From NCBI GenBank assembly GCA_028279985.1, contig JANQMR010000033.1, positions 62,001 through 126,000 on the forward strand: 64,000 nt of DNA, given 5' to 3'. The position numbers and the translations under genes were made by a program. Under the pieces are notes generated by a model that had not been told where the DNA came from, searched no databases, and worked only from the letters and a program-made list of their open reading frames with translations. The stretch is from Woeseiaceae bacterium (GTDB lineage Bacteria > Pseudomonadota > Gammaproteobacteria > Steroidobacterales > Woeseiaceae). Of the stretch, positions 35,523-44,015 are shown in pieces. Each line of letters starts with the position of its first letter. Position 1 is the first letter of the stretch.

Positions 35523-37598
35523 ATGTCCTATCGACTTGGCGTAGACGTTGGCGGTACCTTTACCGATCTCTTCCTCATTAACGATGAGACGAGTATGGCG
35601 GTAACCGCGAAAGTACCGTCGACACCGGAAGACTCGTCTCTGGGCGTACTGAACGGCGTTCGAAAGATTTGCCAAGAGCATTCGATCGATCCAAAGCAAG
35701 TTACGCACATCATGCATGGAACTACGGTTGCGACCAACGCCGTGTTGACCGGTGAGGGGGCCAGGGTAGGGCTGCTGGTTACGACGGGATATGAGCAAAT
35801 ATTGCATCTAGCACGTTCTTGGGTGCCGGGTGGTCTCGGTGCCTGGATACTCTTCAACAAGAGTAAGCCGCTTGCGCCAATGAAATGGACCAGGGGCGTC
35901 GACGGTCGGATCGGTGCGGACGGCGAGGAGGTCGTGCCGCTTGATGAAAATGCCATAGAAGAGTCTGCGGACTTTTTCGAGCAAGCCGGCGTTGAGGCGA
36001 TTACCGTGGCGTTTATCAACTCCTACGCCAATAACGCCCATGAAATCCGCGCCAAGGAGATCTTGTCGAACAAGCTGCCAAGCGTGACGGTGTCGACCTC
36101 GGCGGAGACGGTGCCGGAGCTTCAAGAGTACGAGAGGGCCATCAGCACGGTGGTCAACTCTTTCGTTAAGCCGAAAGTTTCGGGATACGTTAAGAACCTT
36201 AGCCAGCGTCTCGAATCCGAGCACGGCGATGTGAAGCTGAATATATTGCGCTCCGATGGTGGCCTGGCAAGTGCCGAAGTTGCTGCAGATTATCCGGTCA
36301 ACCTGTTGATGAGCGGACCGGCAGGTGGTGTGTCGGGTGCAGTCTGGATCGCAAAACAGGCAGGTTTCGACGACGTCATTACATTCGATATGGGGGGGAC
36401 GTCTACGGATGTCGCACTGGTTCAAAGCGGTGTTGCGCAAGTTCGTCGTGAGACGGTTATCGGAGATATTTCCGTACGAGCATCTTCCATTGACGTACGC
36501 ACGGTGGGTGCAGGTGGCGGATCGGTAGCACACGTTCCGGAGCTGACCAAGGCGTTGCGGGTTGGGCCGAAAAGTGCAGGGGCAGACCCGGGCCCTGCTG
36601 CCTACAACAAAGGCGGCGAAGAACCCACCGTTACCGACGCAAACGTCGTTCTTGGTTATCTGCCTTCCTCAGCCAGGCTCGGCGGCGACATGGAGATTTC
36701 AAAGGAACTGGCAACAGAGGCAGTTCGGCCGATTTCAGAAATGCTCGGGCTTTCGCTGCATGAGGCGGCCGAGGGCATCATTCGCATCGTCAACGAGAAC
36801 ATGTTCGGTGCGTTGCGCCTGGTATCGATCGAGCAGGGCTATGACCCGAGAGATTTCGCGTTGATGGCATTCGGAGGTGCCGGCCCGCTGCATGCCAATG
36901 CGCTCGGCGTGCTTCTCGGTGCTTGGCCGGTGATCGTGCCCAGAGGGCCGGGCGTGTTGTGTGCCGCCGGTGACGCGACCACTAAAGTCCGTGATGAAGC
37001 ATCGCAAACTTTCATTCGCTCATTCTCCAAAGTAGGCAAAAACGAACTCTTAGAGCGACTTCGTGGGTTAACAGCGAAAGCGTCGGCGACGCTCGAAGCA
37101 GACGGCGTAACAGACGATGAGCAGGAGATATCGTACCAATGCGACGTCCGTTATAGCGGGCAAGCACTTGAGATCACTATACCCTTTGAAATTGAGGAAC
37201 TCGAGCAGCAGGGCCTCGATGCGGTTTCAAACAGATTCGACAGGGTGCATGAACAGTATTACACGTTCAAATTGGACTCCGATAAGGAGATAGTGAATCT
37301 GAGAGCGATCGCCGAAGGGCAGCCGCCCGTCGTGGGCGCCGATCATATACCGGCGGGAGATACTGATCCATCGTCGGCTGCGTATGCGACTCAGGAGGTC
37401 TATGTAGGCGGTGAAAAACAAACTGCCACGATCTATGACCGAACTAAACTGCGATCGAACGACGTTATTGCCGGTCCCGCCATCGTAACGGAGATGGACT
37501 CCACGACGCTGATTCTTCCAGGTCACAGCGGCGAGGTCGATCGAATCGGCAATATTCTGATTCGACCGAATTCATCACAAGAAAACGACGGGTTCTGA
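35523..37598 (+). CDS. hyuA: Hydantoinase/oxoprolinase family subunit A
   Basis: The 691-residue protein is of normal length. It has the actin-like ATPase start RLGVDVGGTFTDLFLI, HGTTVATNAVL at about 62-72, MSGPAGGVSGA, TFDMGGTSTDVAL and the C-terminal MAFGGAGPLHA. HyuA uses ATP to phosphorylate the carbonyl oxygen of a cyclic amide or imide (hydantoin, N-methylhydantoin, 5-oxoproline; acetone in carboxylase relatives) so that HyuB can complete ring opening. HyuB starts one base after its stop, so they are translated as a pair. A carbamoylsarcosine-amidase-like gene follows, the same trio as in the N-methylhydantoin route, which favours a hydantoin-type ring. Confidence 0.93.
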   Translation: MSYRLGVDVGGTFTDLFLINDETSMAVTAKVPSTPEDSSLGVLNGVRKICQEHSIDPKQVTHIMHGTTVATNAVLTGEGARVGLLVTTGYEQILHLARSWVPGGLGAWILFNKSKPLAPMKWTRGVDGRIGADGEEVVPLDENAIEESADFFEQAGVEAITVAFINSYANNAHEIRAKEILSNKLPSVTVSTSAETVPELQEYERAISTVVNSFVKPKVSGYVKNLSQRLESEHGDVKLNILRSDGGLASAEVAADYPVNLLMSGPAGGVSGAVWIAKQAGFDDVITFDMGGTSTDVALVQSGVAQVRRETVIGDISVRASSIDVRTVGAGGGSVAHVPELTKALRVGPKSAGADPGPAAYNKGGEEPTVTDANVVLGYLPSSARLGGDMEISKELATEAVRPISEMLGLSLHEAAEGIIRIVNENMFGALRLVSIEQGYDPRDFALMAFGGAGPLHANALGVLLGAWPVIVPRGPGVLCAAGDATTKVRDEASQTFIRSFSKVGKNELLERLRGLTAKASATLEADGVTDDEQEISYQCDVRYSGQALEITIPFEIEELEQQGLDAVSNRFDRVHEQYYTFKLDSDKEIVNLRAIAEGQPPVVGADHIPAGDTDPSSAAYATQEVYVGGEKQTATIYDRTKLRSNDVIAGPAIVTEMDSTTLILPGHSGEVDRIGNILIRPNSSQENDGF

Positions 37599-37599
37599 C

Positions 37600-39480
37600 A
37601 TGGTTGCCAAGATAGTAGAAACGGCGGAAGTACGACACAGCGAGGTGTCAGTCGATCCCGTAACGCTCGACCTGATCGAGAGTGGTCTCGTGAATGCGCG
37701 GGAGCAGATGGATGCCATCCTTTTCCGCACGGCGATGTCGCCGATCATTCGCGAGCAGCGGGACGGATTCCCCGTAATCACAGACCGTGAAGGCCGATTG
37801 CACGCAGGCCAGTTTGGCTCTCCGGTTGCGGGCTTTTTAGAGTTGTACGAAGGTACCGTTGAAGAAGGCGACGTATTCATCACGTCGGATCCATATGCGT
37901 GTAACGGTGCCATAAGTCACTGCAACGACTGGTTGATTTGCATGCCGGTGTTTTTTGAAGGTCGCGTTGTCAACTGGTCAGCTATGTTTGGTCATCAGAC
38001 GGATATCGGCGGTAAGACGCCGGCGAGTATGCCGGTAGATTCCACGGACTACTATCAGGAAGGAATCATAATCCCGCCAATCAAGATAATCAGCGGCGGC
38101 GAGCTGCAAAAAGACCTCCTCAAGCTGATTCTGCACAATTGTCGACTGCCGGAGTGGAATGGAGCGGATTTCAACGCAATCGTTGCCGCCTGCCGCACTG
38201 GCAACAACCGGTGTATCGAAATGATCGAACGATTCGGTGAGGATACTTATCTCACCGCACTCGACATGCTGCTGGAGCGTAACTACCGGTCCATGCGCAA
38301 GCTGATACTGGATACAGTTCCGGAAGATAAAGTTCATTTCGAAGACTATATCTGCGACGACGCGCTCGGTATGGGACCGTACAAAATCGCATGCGATTTG
38401 TGGCGTGAGGGCGACAAGATGATATTCGACTTCGCCGGAACGGACCCACAGTCCCAGGGTTGCGTCAATTTCCTGCTGAGCGACCAGATGTTCAAAATGT
38501 TCTGCGCTCAATTCATGATAAACATGTTTGACCCGGATATCTTGTTGAACGACGGATTCTTTCCATTGCTCGAGGTGCGAATACCCGATGGGTCGCTGTT
38601 ACGACCGATCAAACCGGCTGCTGTAAATGGTCGGACTCATGCGCTTGGGCGGATCTTCGACATCATTAGCGGTCTTTTCGGGACCAGCAATCCGGATTTC
38701 CTGTGTGCGGCAGGTTTTTCGTCGAGCCCTCATTTCATGTTTTCGGGTTATGACCAGAACAACCGCTGGTTCTTGCTCATGCAGATTGGTTTCGGCGGCG
38801 TACCTGCAAAACCACTGGGTGATGGATCCGATGGGCATTCACTTTGGCCTAAATTCCGCAACATACCGAATGAGTATATTGAAGCCTATTACCCGATACG
38901 CGTCGATCGCTTCGAGACCATCGCCGATAGTGGAGGGGCGGGATTCTATCGCGGCGGCAATGCTGTCCGCACTGACTATGTGTTTTTGCGACCCGGCGTC
39001 GTGTCGGTTCACGATGATCGGTGGCTGACCTATCCCTGGGGAGTCAAGGGCGGTGCACCAGGTGCCAGGAGCAAGAAAGTCCTGATGCGTGCCTCCGGCG
39101 AGAGGATCGTCTTGCCGTCAAAAGCGGACAACATAAAAGTAAACGTCGACGACAAACTGATTTTTGAAACCTGGGGCGGCGGCGGATGGGGCGACCCTCT
39201 CGAAAGAGATCTAGATGCAGTTCAGTACGATCTCGACTGTGGTCTCGTTTCGAGGGAGGGAGCACTTCGATACGGTGTGGTGACGAACGACGAGCAGGAA
39301 ATCGACTTGGCCGCTACCGAATCACTTCGTGGGGAAATCAGGCAGTCGCGCGGCGAGCTGCGGTTGTTCGATTTTGGCGGCGAGGTCGGTGAGCTTATCG
39401 AAACGTGCCAAGAACAAACAGAGCAAACCCCGCCACGGCCGCCCGAATTCGCGCAACAAGCGTTGGCACAACGAGCGTAG
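37600..39480 (+). CDS. hyuB: Hydantoinase/oxoprolinase family subunit B
   Basis: The 626-residue protein has the HyuB hallmarks: DPVTLDLIESGLVNAREQMD at the start, SPIIREQRDGFPVIT, then FITSDPYACNGAISHCNDW, FGHQTDIGGKTPASMP and YYQEGIIIPPIKI. The His and Asp residues in HCND and GHQTDIGG fall where the family binds metal. It is somewhat longer than the usual 520-590 residues, with an extra C-terminal tail after GGGGWGDPLERD that ends in Gln/Pro-rich sequence. It should form the heteromer with HyuA and open the activated ring to an N-carbamoyl or amino acid. Confidence 0.93.
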   Translation: MVAKIVETAEVRHSEVSVDPVTLDLIESGLVNAREQMDAILFRTAMSPIIREQRDGFPVITDREGRLHAGQFGSPVAGFLELYEGTVEEGDVFITSDPYACNGAISHCNDWLICMPVFFEGRVVNWSAMFGHQTDIGGKTPASMPVDSTDYYQEGIIIPPIKIISGGELQKDLLKLILHNCRLPEWNGADFNAIVAACRTGNNRCIEMIERFGEDTYLTALDMLLERNYRSMRKLILDTVPEDKVHFEDYICDDALGMGPYKIACDLWREGDKMIFDFAGTDPQSQGCVNFLLSDQMFKMFCAQFMINMFDPDILLNDGFFPLLEVRIPDGSLLRPIKPAAVNGRTHALGRIFDIISGLFGTSNPDFLCAAGFSSSPHFMFSGYDQNNRWFLLMQIGFGGVPAKPLGDGSDGHSLWPKFRNIPNEYIEAYYPIRVDRFETIADSGGAGFYRGGNAVRTDYVFLRPGVVSVHDDRWLTYPWGVKGGAPGARSKKVLMRASGERIVLPSKADNIKVNVDDKLIFETWGGGGWGDPLERDLDAVQYDLDCGLVSREGALRYGVVTNDEQEIDLAATESLRGEIRQSRGELRLFDFGGEVGELIETCQEQTEQTPPRPPEFAQQALAQRA

Positions 39481-39526
39481 CCGCAATTATACGGGCATAG
39501 AACAAGATATAGGGAATCGATAGAAG

Positions 39527-40144
39527 ATGGCAGACCGATTTGATGAAGTTGGATATGGGGACACGAGGGTTGGATTTGGTAAACGGCCGGCGATTGTCGG
39601 CGTTGACATGCAAGTCGGTTTTACAAGGCCTGAATGGCCGGCCGGCAATTCCCCGTATATTCACAGGGCAGTCGAAAATTCAGCGAAACTGATGAATGCA
39701 GCGCGCCGGCTCGGCATTCCCGTCGCTAACTGCAATGTCGCTTGGGGCAGCGAACGGGACATGCAGTACTGGAAAGTGGGGCTTCTGTACTCCGGAATGT
39801 TCTACGGCGACCCATCGACTGAGTTCGATAAACAGATTATCGACAAAGACTACGATTTTTGGTTTACGAAATCGGCTCCGTCGGCGTTTTTCGGCACTTC
39901 GCTAACAAGTTTCTTGAACAAACAGGAAGTCGACACCGTCATTGTCACGGGCTGCACGACAAGTGGGTGCGTTAGGGGAACCGTCAATGACAGTTTCTCA
40001 TATGGGTTCCGGACAATCGTACCGGAGGAATGCGTCGGTGATATGGAAGAAGGCCCACATTGGGATAACTTACGGGATGTTGGCCGCCGTTATGCCGATG
40101 TTGTAAAGCTCAGCGATGTTCTCGAATACCTTGAGAGTCTCTAA
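39527..40144 (+). CDS. Isochorismatase-family amidase (N-carbamoylsarcosine amidase-like)
   Basis: The 205-residue cysteine hydrolase has the Asp-Lys-Cys triad in family positions: Asp27 in VGVDMQVGF, Lys115 in FTKSAPSAFFGT and Cys148 in VTGCTTSGCVRGT. The loop pattern, including the FGTSLTSFLN segment and the Cys spacing, is closest to N-carbamoylsarcosine amidohydrolase. That enzyme releases ammonia and CO2 from an N-carbamoyl amino acid. Coming directly after HyuAB, this completes the logic of ring opening followed by decarbamoylation. The exact N-substituted substrate is not known, and hydrolysis of another amide is possible. Confidence 0.87.
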   Translation: MADRFDEVGYGDTRVGFGKRPAIVGVDMQVGFTRPEWPAGNSPYIHRAVENSAKLMNAARRLGIPVANCNVAWGSERDMQYWKVGLLYSGMFYGDPSTEFDKQIIDKDYDFWFTKSAPSAFFGTSLTSFLNKQEVDTVIVTGCTTSGCVRGTVNDSFSYGFRTIVPEECVGDMEEGPHWDNLRDVGRRYADVVKLSDVLEYLESL

Positions 40145-40209
40145 CGCGTAGTGCAGCGATAGGCGGTTGTTTCGATGCTCAATCTCGGCAAAGATTTCGC
40201 GCGATAGCA

Positions 40210-41070
40210 ATGTCGAAAGACTCGCTATGTGCCAGGAGCCTGCTTTTTGTACCGGGAAACAGGCCTGACCGATTCGAAAAGGCTCTGCGCTCCGGCGCCG
40301 ATAGCGTGTGTATCGATCTCGAAGATGCCGTTACGTTCGATCAGAAGGAATATGCGCGGAACGAAACCACACGCTATTTGCAAAATGCCAACGACGCGAC
40401 GCTGAATAAACTTGGCGTTCGAATCAATCGTGGAGTGCACGGTGTCGCTGACTTGGCAGCGCTGAGGGATACACGTTCGTCGATCTCTCGGCTACTGGTA
40501 CCGAAAGTAAAATCGGGATCGGATGTCGCTGAGTTTCAGGAAGAGCTGCGCGGTTACGGTGCCCGGATCGTCGCATTGGTCGAATCGGCGGAAGGCATCT
40601 CGAATGCAGCCTCAATTGTATCCGCGATTGGCAAAGACGGGGAACTAATGCTTGGAGGCGCCGATCTTGCCGCGGAGCTTGGCGCCCGTTTTTCCTGGGA
40701 AGCGCTGTTGTATGCGCGCTCGGCAATCATCATGGCGGCCGGTCTTGCATCGATTCGTGTTTGGGACGTACCCAGTCTCGAAATCCAAAACATGCATGAG
40801 GTGGCCGAGGAAGCACGCCGGGTACGTGATCTCGGGTTCGATGGAAAAGCGGCAATTCACCCGCGACAGATTTCCGCCATCCATACCGCCTTTACGCCGA
40901 GCGAAGCAGAGATTCACCAAGCCCGAGCTGTCGTCGCCGCGGCGGAACAATCTCGCGGGAATGCGACAACGGTAGACGGCCGGCTGGTTGACGGTCCGGT
41001 CATCATCGCGGCGCGACGTGTCCTTGCAGCGGCGCAATCCGCAAAACTTGCAGAAGTCGGCGGTACATAG
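40210..41070 (+). CDS. CitE-like HpcH/HpaI-superfamily lyase
   Basis: The 286-residue protein matches the CitE/malyl-CoA lyase family: RSLLFVPGNRPDRFEKAL at about 9-26, the metal-binding DSVCIDLEDAV at 31-41, LLVPKVKSG, the active-site Glu in ALVESAEGI, LGGADLAAELG and GFDGKAAIHPRQI. Members cleave or form (S)-citramalyl-CoA, malyl-CoA or beta-methylmalyl-CoA, usually giving acetyl- or propionyl-CoA plus an alpha-keto acid or glyoxylate. Two bases separate it from the MaoC gene, a pairing also found in mesaconate, itaconate and 3-hydroxypropionate pathways. Which beta-hydroxyacyl-CoA it splits is undetermined. Confidence 0.9.
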   Translation: MSKDSLCARSLLFVPGNRPDRFEKALRSGADSVCIDLEDAVTFDQKEYARNETTRYLQNANDATLNKLGVRINRGVHGVADLAALRDTRSSISRLLVPKVKSGSDVAEFQEELRGYGARIVALVESAEGISNAASIVSAIGKDGELMLGGADLAAELGARFSWEALLYARSAIIMAAGLASIRVWDVPSLEIQNMHEVAEEARRVRDLGFDGKAAIHPRQISAIHTAFTPSEAEIHQARAVVAAAEQSRGNATTVDGRLVDGPVIIAARRVLAAAQSAKLAEVGGT

Positions 41071-41072
41071 CT

Positions 41073-41588
41073 ATGCAGTCCACGATTGATCTTGGCGGTC
41101 AACGATATCGAGAGCGATTCGGTCGTTACTACGAAGAGTTTAATGTCGGCGATTGTTATGAGCACCGCCCAGGACGGACCATTACAGTAACAGAGAACAC
41201 TTGGTTCACCTTGTTGACAATGAATACGCATCCGATGCATTTCGATATAGAGTATGCGAAGCACAGCGAATTCGAAAAGCCGCTGGTCGTCAGCCCGTTC
41301 ACTGTGGCGCTAATGGTTGGGATGAGCGTATCGGACGTCAGTCAAAAAGCGATCGCAAACCTAGGTTGGAAAGAAATAAAAATGACGGCGCCGCTTTTCG
41401 CCGGAGACACGCTGTACGCTTCCTCTACGGTGTTGGACAAACGCCCATCGAATTCACGGCCGGAATCAGGGATTGTTTCCGTGCGAACCGACGGTGAAAA
41501 TCAGAATGGAGTGCTTGTCTGCACGTTCGAACGGACCATGCTCATCGCAAGACGCTCGCATGAGCAGGAAACACGCGCGAACTACTAG
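41073..41588 (+). CDS. MaoC-like hot-dog dehydratase
   Basis: The 171-residue protein is a single hot-dog domain. The MaoC signature is near residues 44-60 (WFTLLTMNTHPMHFDIEYA), with the catalytic Asp/His pair in HFDIEYAKHSEF, followed by KPLVVSPFTVALMVGMSV and the AGDTLYASSTVLDKR strand. It should add water to an enoyl-CoA such as a mesaconyl-, itaconyl- or substituted crotonyl-CoA. It is about half the length of the double hot-dog mesaconyl-CoA hydratases, so it would work as a dimer. It lies 2 bp after the CitE gene and 11 bp before the acyl-CoA dehydrogenase. Confidence 0.9.
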   Translation: MQSTIDLGGQRYRERFGRYYEEFNVGDCYEHRPGRTITVTENTWFTLLTMNTHPMHFDIEYAKHSEFEKPLVVSPFTVALMVGMSVSDVSQKAIANLGWKEIKMTAPLFAGDTLYASSTVLDKRPSNSRPESGIVSVRTDGENQNGVLVCTFERTMLIARRSHEQETRANY

Positions 41589-41599
41589 AAGGAGTTCAG

Positions 41600-42775
41600 A
41601 TGGGCACAAGGCCGATTGTAGACGGCGACTGGCAAGAGCCCGAAGTTGCGCAAATTATCGATGCCATTACCGATTGGGTGAACCGGTATGTCAAGCCGGT
41701 TGCCCGAAAATTTGATCATGCCGATGAGTATCCGTTCGAGTTGGTCGAGCAAATGAGAGAGCTTGGTCTGTTTGGAGCAACCATTTCACAGGAGTATGGA
41801 GGTTTGGGGCTACCGGCCACGGTATACGCAGAAATCGTTTGGACGATTGCGAAGGCATGGATGGCGCCGACAGGGATATTTAACTCGCACCTGATGATGG
41901 CAGCGTGCGTAGAGCGGTTTGGCACGGAGGAACAAAAGCGATATTTCTTGCCGAAGTTCGCAAGTGGTGAGCTTCGCGGTGGCGTCGCCTTGACGGAGCC
42001 GAATGCGGGTACCGATCTGCAGGCAATCCGCACGACCGCAATCGCGGACGGGGACGAGTACATCATAAACGGCAGCAAGACCTGGATTACCAATGGGATC
42101 AACGGTCATTGTGTGGCGTTGTTAGTGAAGACGAGCACGCAGGTTGAACCGCGCCATCGGGGGATGAGTATGTTCATTGCTGAAAAAGGCGAAGGATTCA
42201 AGCCGGGTCGGAAGTTGAAGAAACTGGGTTATCGATCTATCGACAGTGCGGAACTGATTTTCGAGAACTTTCGAGTTCCGAAGAGCCGTCTGATCGGTGG
42301 TATTGAAGGCTTGGGGTTCAAGCAAGCCGTTGGCGGATTGGAACTCGGCCGGATTAACGTGGCTGCCCGTGGGGTCGGATTAGCCGAGGCTGCGCTGATG
42401 GATTCGGTACGTTATTCACAGGAACGTACGGCTTTTGGGAAACCCATATGCGAACACCAGGCAATTCAATTGAAGCTGGGGGAGATGACCACGCGGGTTG
42501 AGGCGGCGAGGCTGCTGGTCAAGAGCGCTGCCGAAAAATACGACGCGGGCGAACGTTGCGACATGGAGGCCGGCATGGCGAAATTGTTCGCGTCGGAGTC
42601 TGCGGTTGATAACAGCCTACAAGCCTTGCGTATTCACGGAGGCTACAGTTATTCGACAGAGTACGATGTCGAACGCTATTTTCGCGACTCTCCCTTGATG
42701 TGTATTGGCGAGGGAACAAACGAGATGCAGAAGATCATCATCGCCAAACAAATCGTCGAGAGAAATCCCGCATGA
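41600..42775 (+). CDS. Acyl-CoA dehydrogenase
   Basis: The 391-residue flavoprotein has the family motifs: GGVALTEPNAGTDLQAIRT at about 127-145, INGSKTWITNG, TAFGKPICEHQAIQLKLGEM and the C-terminal IHGGYSYSTEYDVERYFRD with the catalytic Glu region CIGEGTNEMQK. It would oxidise an acyl-CoA to the 2,3-enoyl-CoA that the neighbouring MaoC enzyme hydrates, passing electrons to ETF. The closest classes look like short or branched-chain dehydrogenases. A strong AGGAG precedes the ATG. Gene order dehydrogenase, hydratase and lyase suggests a complete oxidative cycle for the carbon skeleton. Confidence 0.95.
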   Translation: MGTRPIVDGDWQEPEVAQIIDAITDWVNRYVKPVARKFDHADEYPFELVEQMRELGLFGATISQEYGGLGLPATVYAEIVWTIAKAWMAPTGIFNSHLMMAACVERFGTEEQKRYFLPKFASGELRGGVALTEPNAGTDLQAIRTTAIADGDEYIINGSKTWITNGINGHCVALLVKTSTQVEPRHRGMSMFIAEKGEGFKPGRKLKKLGYRSIDSAELIFENFRVPKSRLIGGIEGLGFKQAVGGLELGRINVAARGVGLAEAALMDSVRYSQERTAFGKPICEHQAIQLKLGEMTTRVEAARLLVKSAAEKYDAGERCDMEAGMAKLFASESAVDNSLQALRIHGGYSYSTEYDVERYFRDSPLMCIGEGTNEMQKIIIAKQIVERNPA

Positions 42776-42818
42776 ACAGAAACGCCACCGTCAATCAAAC
42801 GGCCCGGAGAAATTCCGT

Positions 42819-44015
42819 ATGAAGTTGCCGCTGCAGTCGTTACAGGTAGTGACTATTGAGTCTTTCGGGGCGGGGCCTTATGCGTCCATGTTCCTCGCGG
42901 ATCTCGGAGCAGCAGTAATAAAGATCGAGAACTCGGAGACCGGTGGCGATGCGAGCCGCGGCGTAGGTCCGTATTTTCTCGGCGAGCACGATTCGGATTA
43001 CTTTCAGACTTTTAACCGGAATAAGAAAAGCGTTTCGCTTGATCTCAAGACAGAGTATGGAAAGCGAGCGCTTCATGCCATCGTTGCGAAGAGTGATGCT
43101 GTGCTCAACAATCTTCGAGGCGACTTGCCGGCGAAGCTCGGCCTCGACTATCGGTCGTTGAAGAAAGTCAATCCCAGAATAGTTTGTACGCATTTGTCGG
43201 CTTACGGGCGTGACAATGAACGTGCGGGATGGCCCGGATATGATTACCTGATGCAGGCCGAAACCGGGTTTATGGCTGTTACGGGCGAGCCCGGATCGCC
43301 CCCAACCCGGATGGGATTGTCGATTGTCGATTTCATTACCGGCTTGATGTCGGCAGTAGGTTTGCTGTCAGCAGTTCGAGGTGCACAGGAAACCGGCATT
43401 GGAGGCGATGTCGATGTGTCGCTATTTGACGCGGCTTTACATCAATTGACCTATCCTGCCACTTGGTTCCTGAATCGCGGGATGGTCGTCGGAAGGAATC
43501 CCAGGTCGGCCCACCCGTCAGTTGGTCCTGTGCAGTTGTATTCAACTAAGGACGGTTGGATTTGTATCATGTGTATGAAGGACAAGTTTTGGCATCGATT
43601 ACTCGATTGTCTTGGCAGAAAAGACTTGACCGGCATGGAGGTGTTTCGTGACGGCGCTTCGCGCAAGAAAAATGCCGATCAGCTTACGCCAGTCCTCGAC
43701 GCCGAGTTCGCGAAGCGAGCTACGAACGAGTGGATCGAGCTACTCGCTGGAGAAATTCCGGTTGCGCCGGTGTACGGAATCGCAGAGGCGTTGGATAGCG
43801 AATTCGTCAAGCAGAGTGGCATGATTGCAGAGATGCCGCACGGGGCATCGCAGCATTTTCGCGTGTTGGCAAATCCGTTGCGACTCGATGGGCAGCGTCT
43901 AGCCGGTGTGCCGTGCAGTGCGTTGGGTGCCGATACTGAAGAAGTTCTGGCTGAGTGTGGTTTTCCAGTGAGTGATGATTCGGCAGATATCACTCGACCG
44001 CACGAAAACAGATGA
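42819..44015 (+). CDS. Class III (CaiB/BaiF) CoA-transferase, first of three
   Basis: The 398-residue protein starts at ATG 42819, behind GGAGA, and has the family pattern SFGAGPYASMFLADLGAAVIKIE, FNRNKKSVSLDLKTEYGK and GGDVDVSLFDAALHQLTY around the active-site acidic residue. These enzymes move CoA between organic acids through aspartyl-CoA intermediates. It overlaps the next CoA-transferase gene by 4 bp (ATGA), and the two are of nearly equal length, so a hetero-oligomer like succinyl-CoA:malate CoA-transferase SmtAB is possible. The acid it activates is unknown. Confidence 0.92.
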   Translation: MKLPLQSLQVVTIESFGAGPYASMFLADLGAAVIKIENSETGGDASRGVGPYFLGEHDSDYFQTFNRNKKSVSLDLKTEYGKRALHAIVAKSDAVLNNLRGDLPAKLGLDYRSLKKVNPRIVCTHLSAYGRDNERAGWPGYDYLMQAETGFMAVTGEPGSPPTRMGLSIVDFITGLMSAVGLLSAVRGAQETGIGGDVDVSLFDAALHQLTYPATWFLNRGMVVGRNPRSAHPSVGPVQLYSTKDGWICIMCMKDKFWHRLLDCLGRKDLTGMEVFRDGASRKKNADQLTPVLDAEFAKRATNEWIELLAGEIPVAPVYGIAEALDSEFVKQSGMIAEMPHGASQHFRVLANPLRLDGQRLAGVPCSALGADTEEVLAECGFPVSDDSADITRPHENR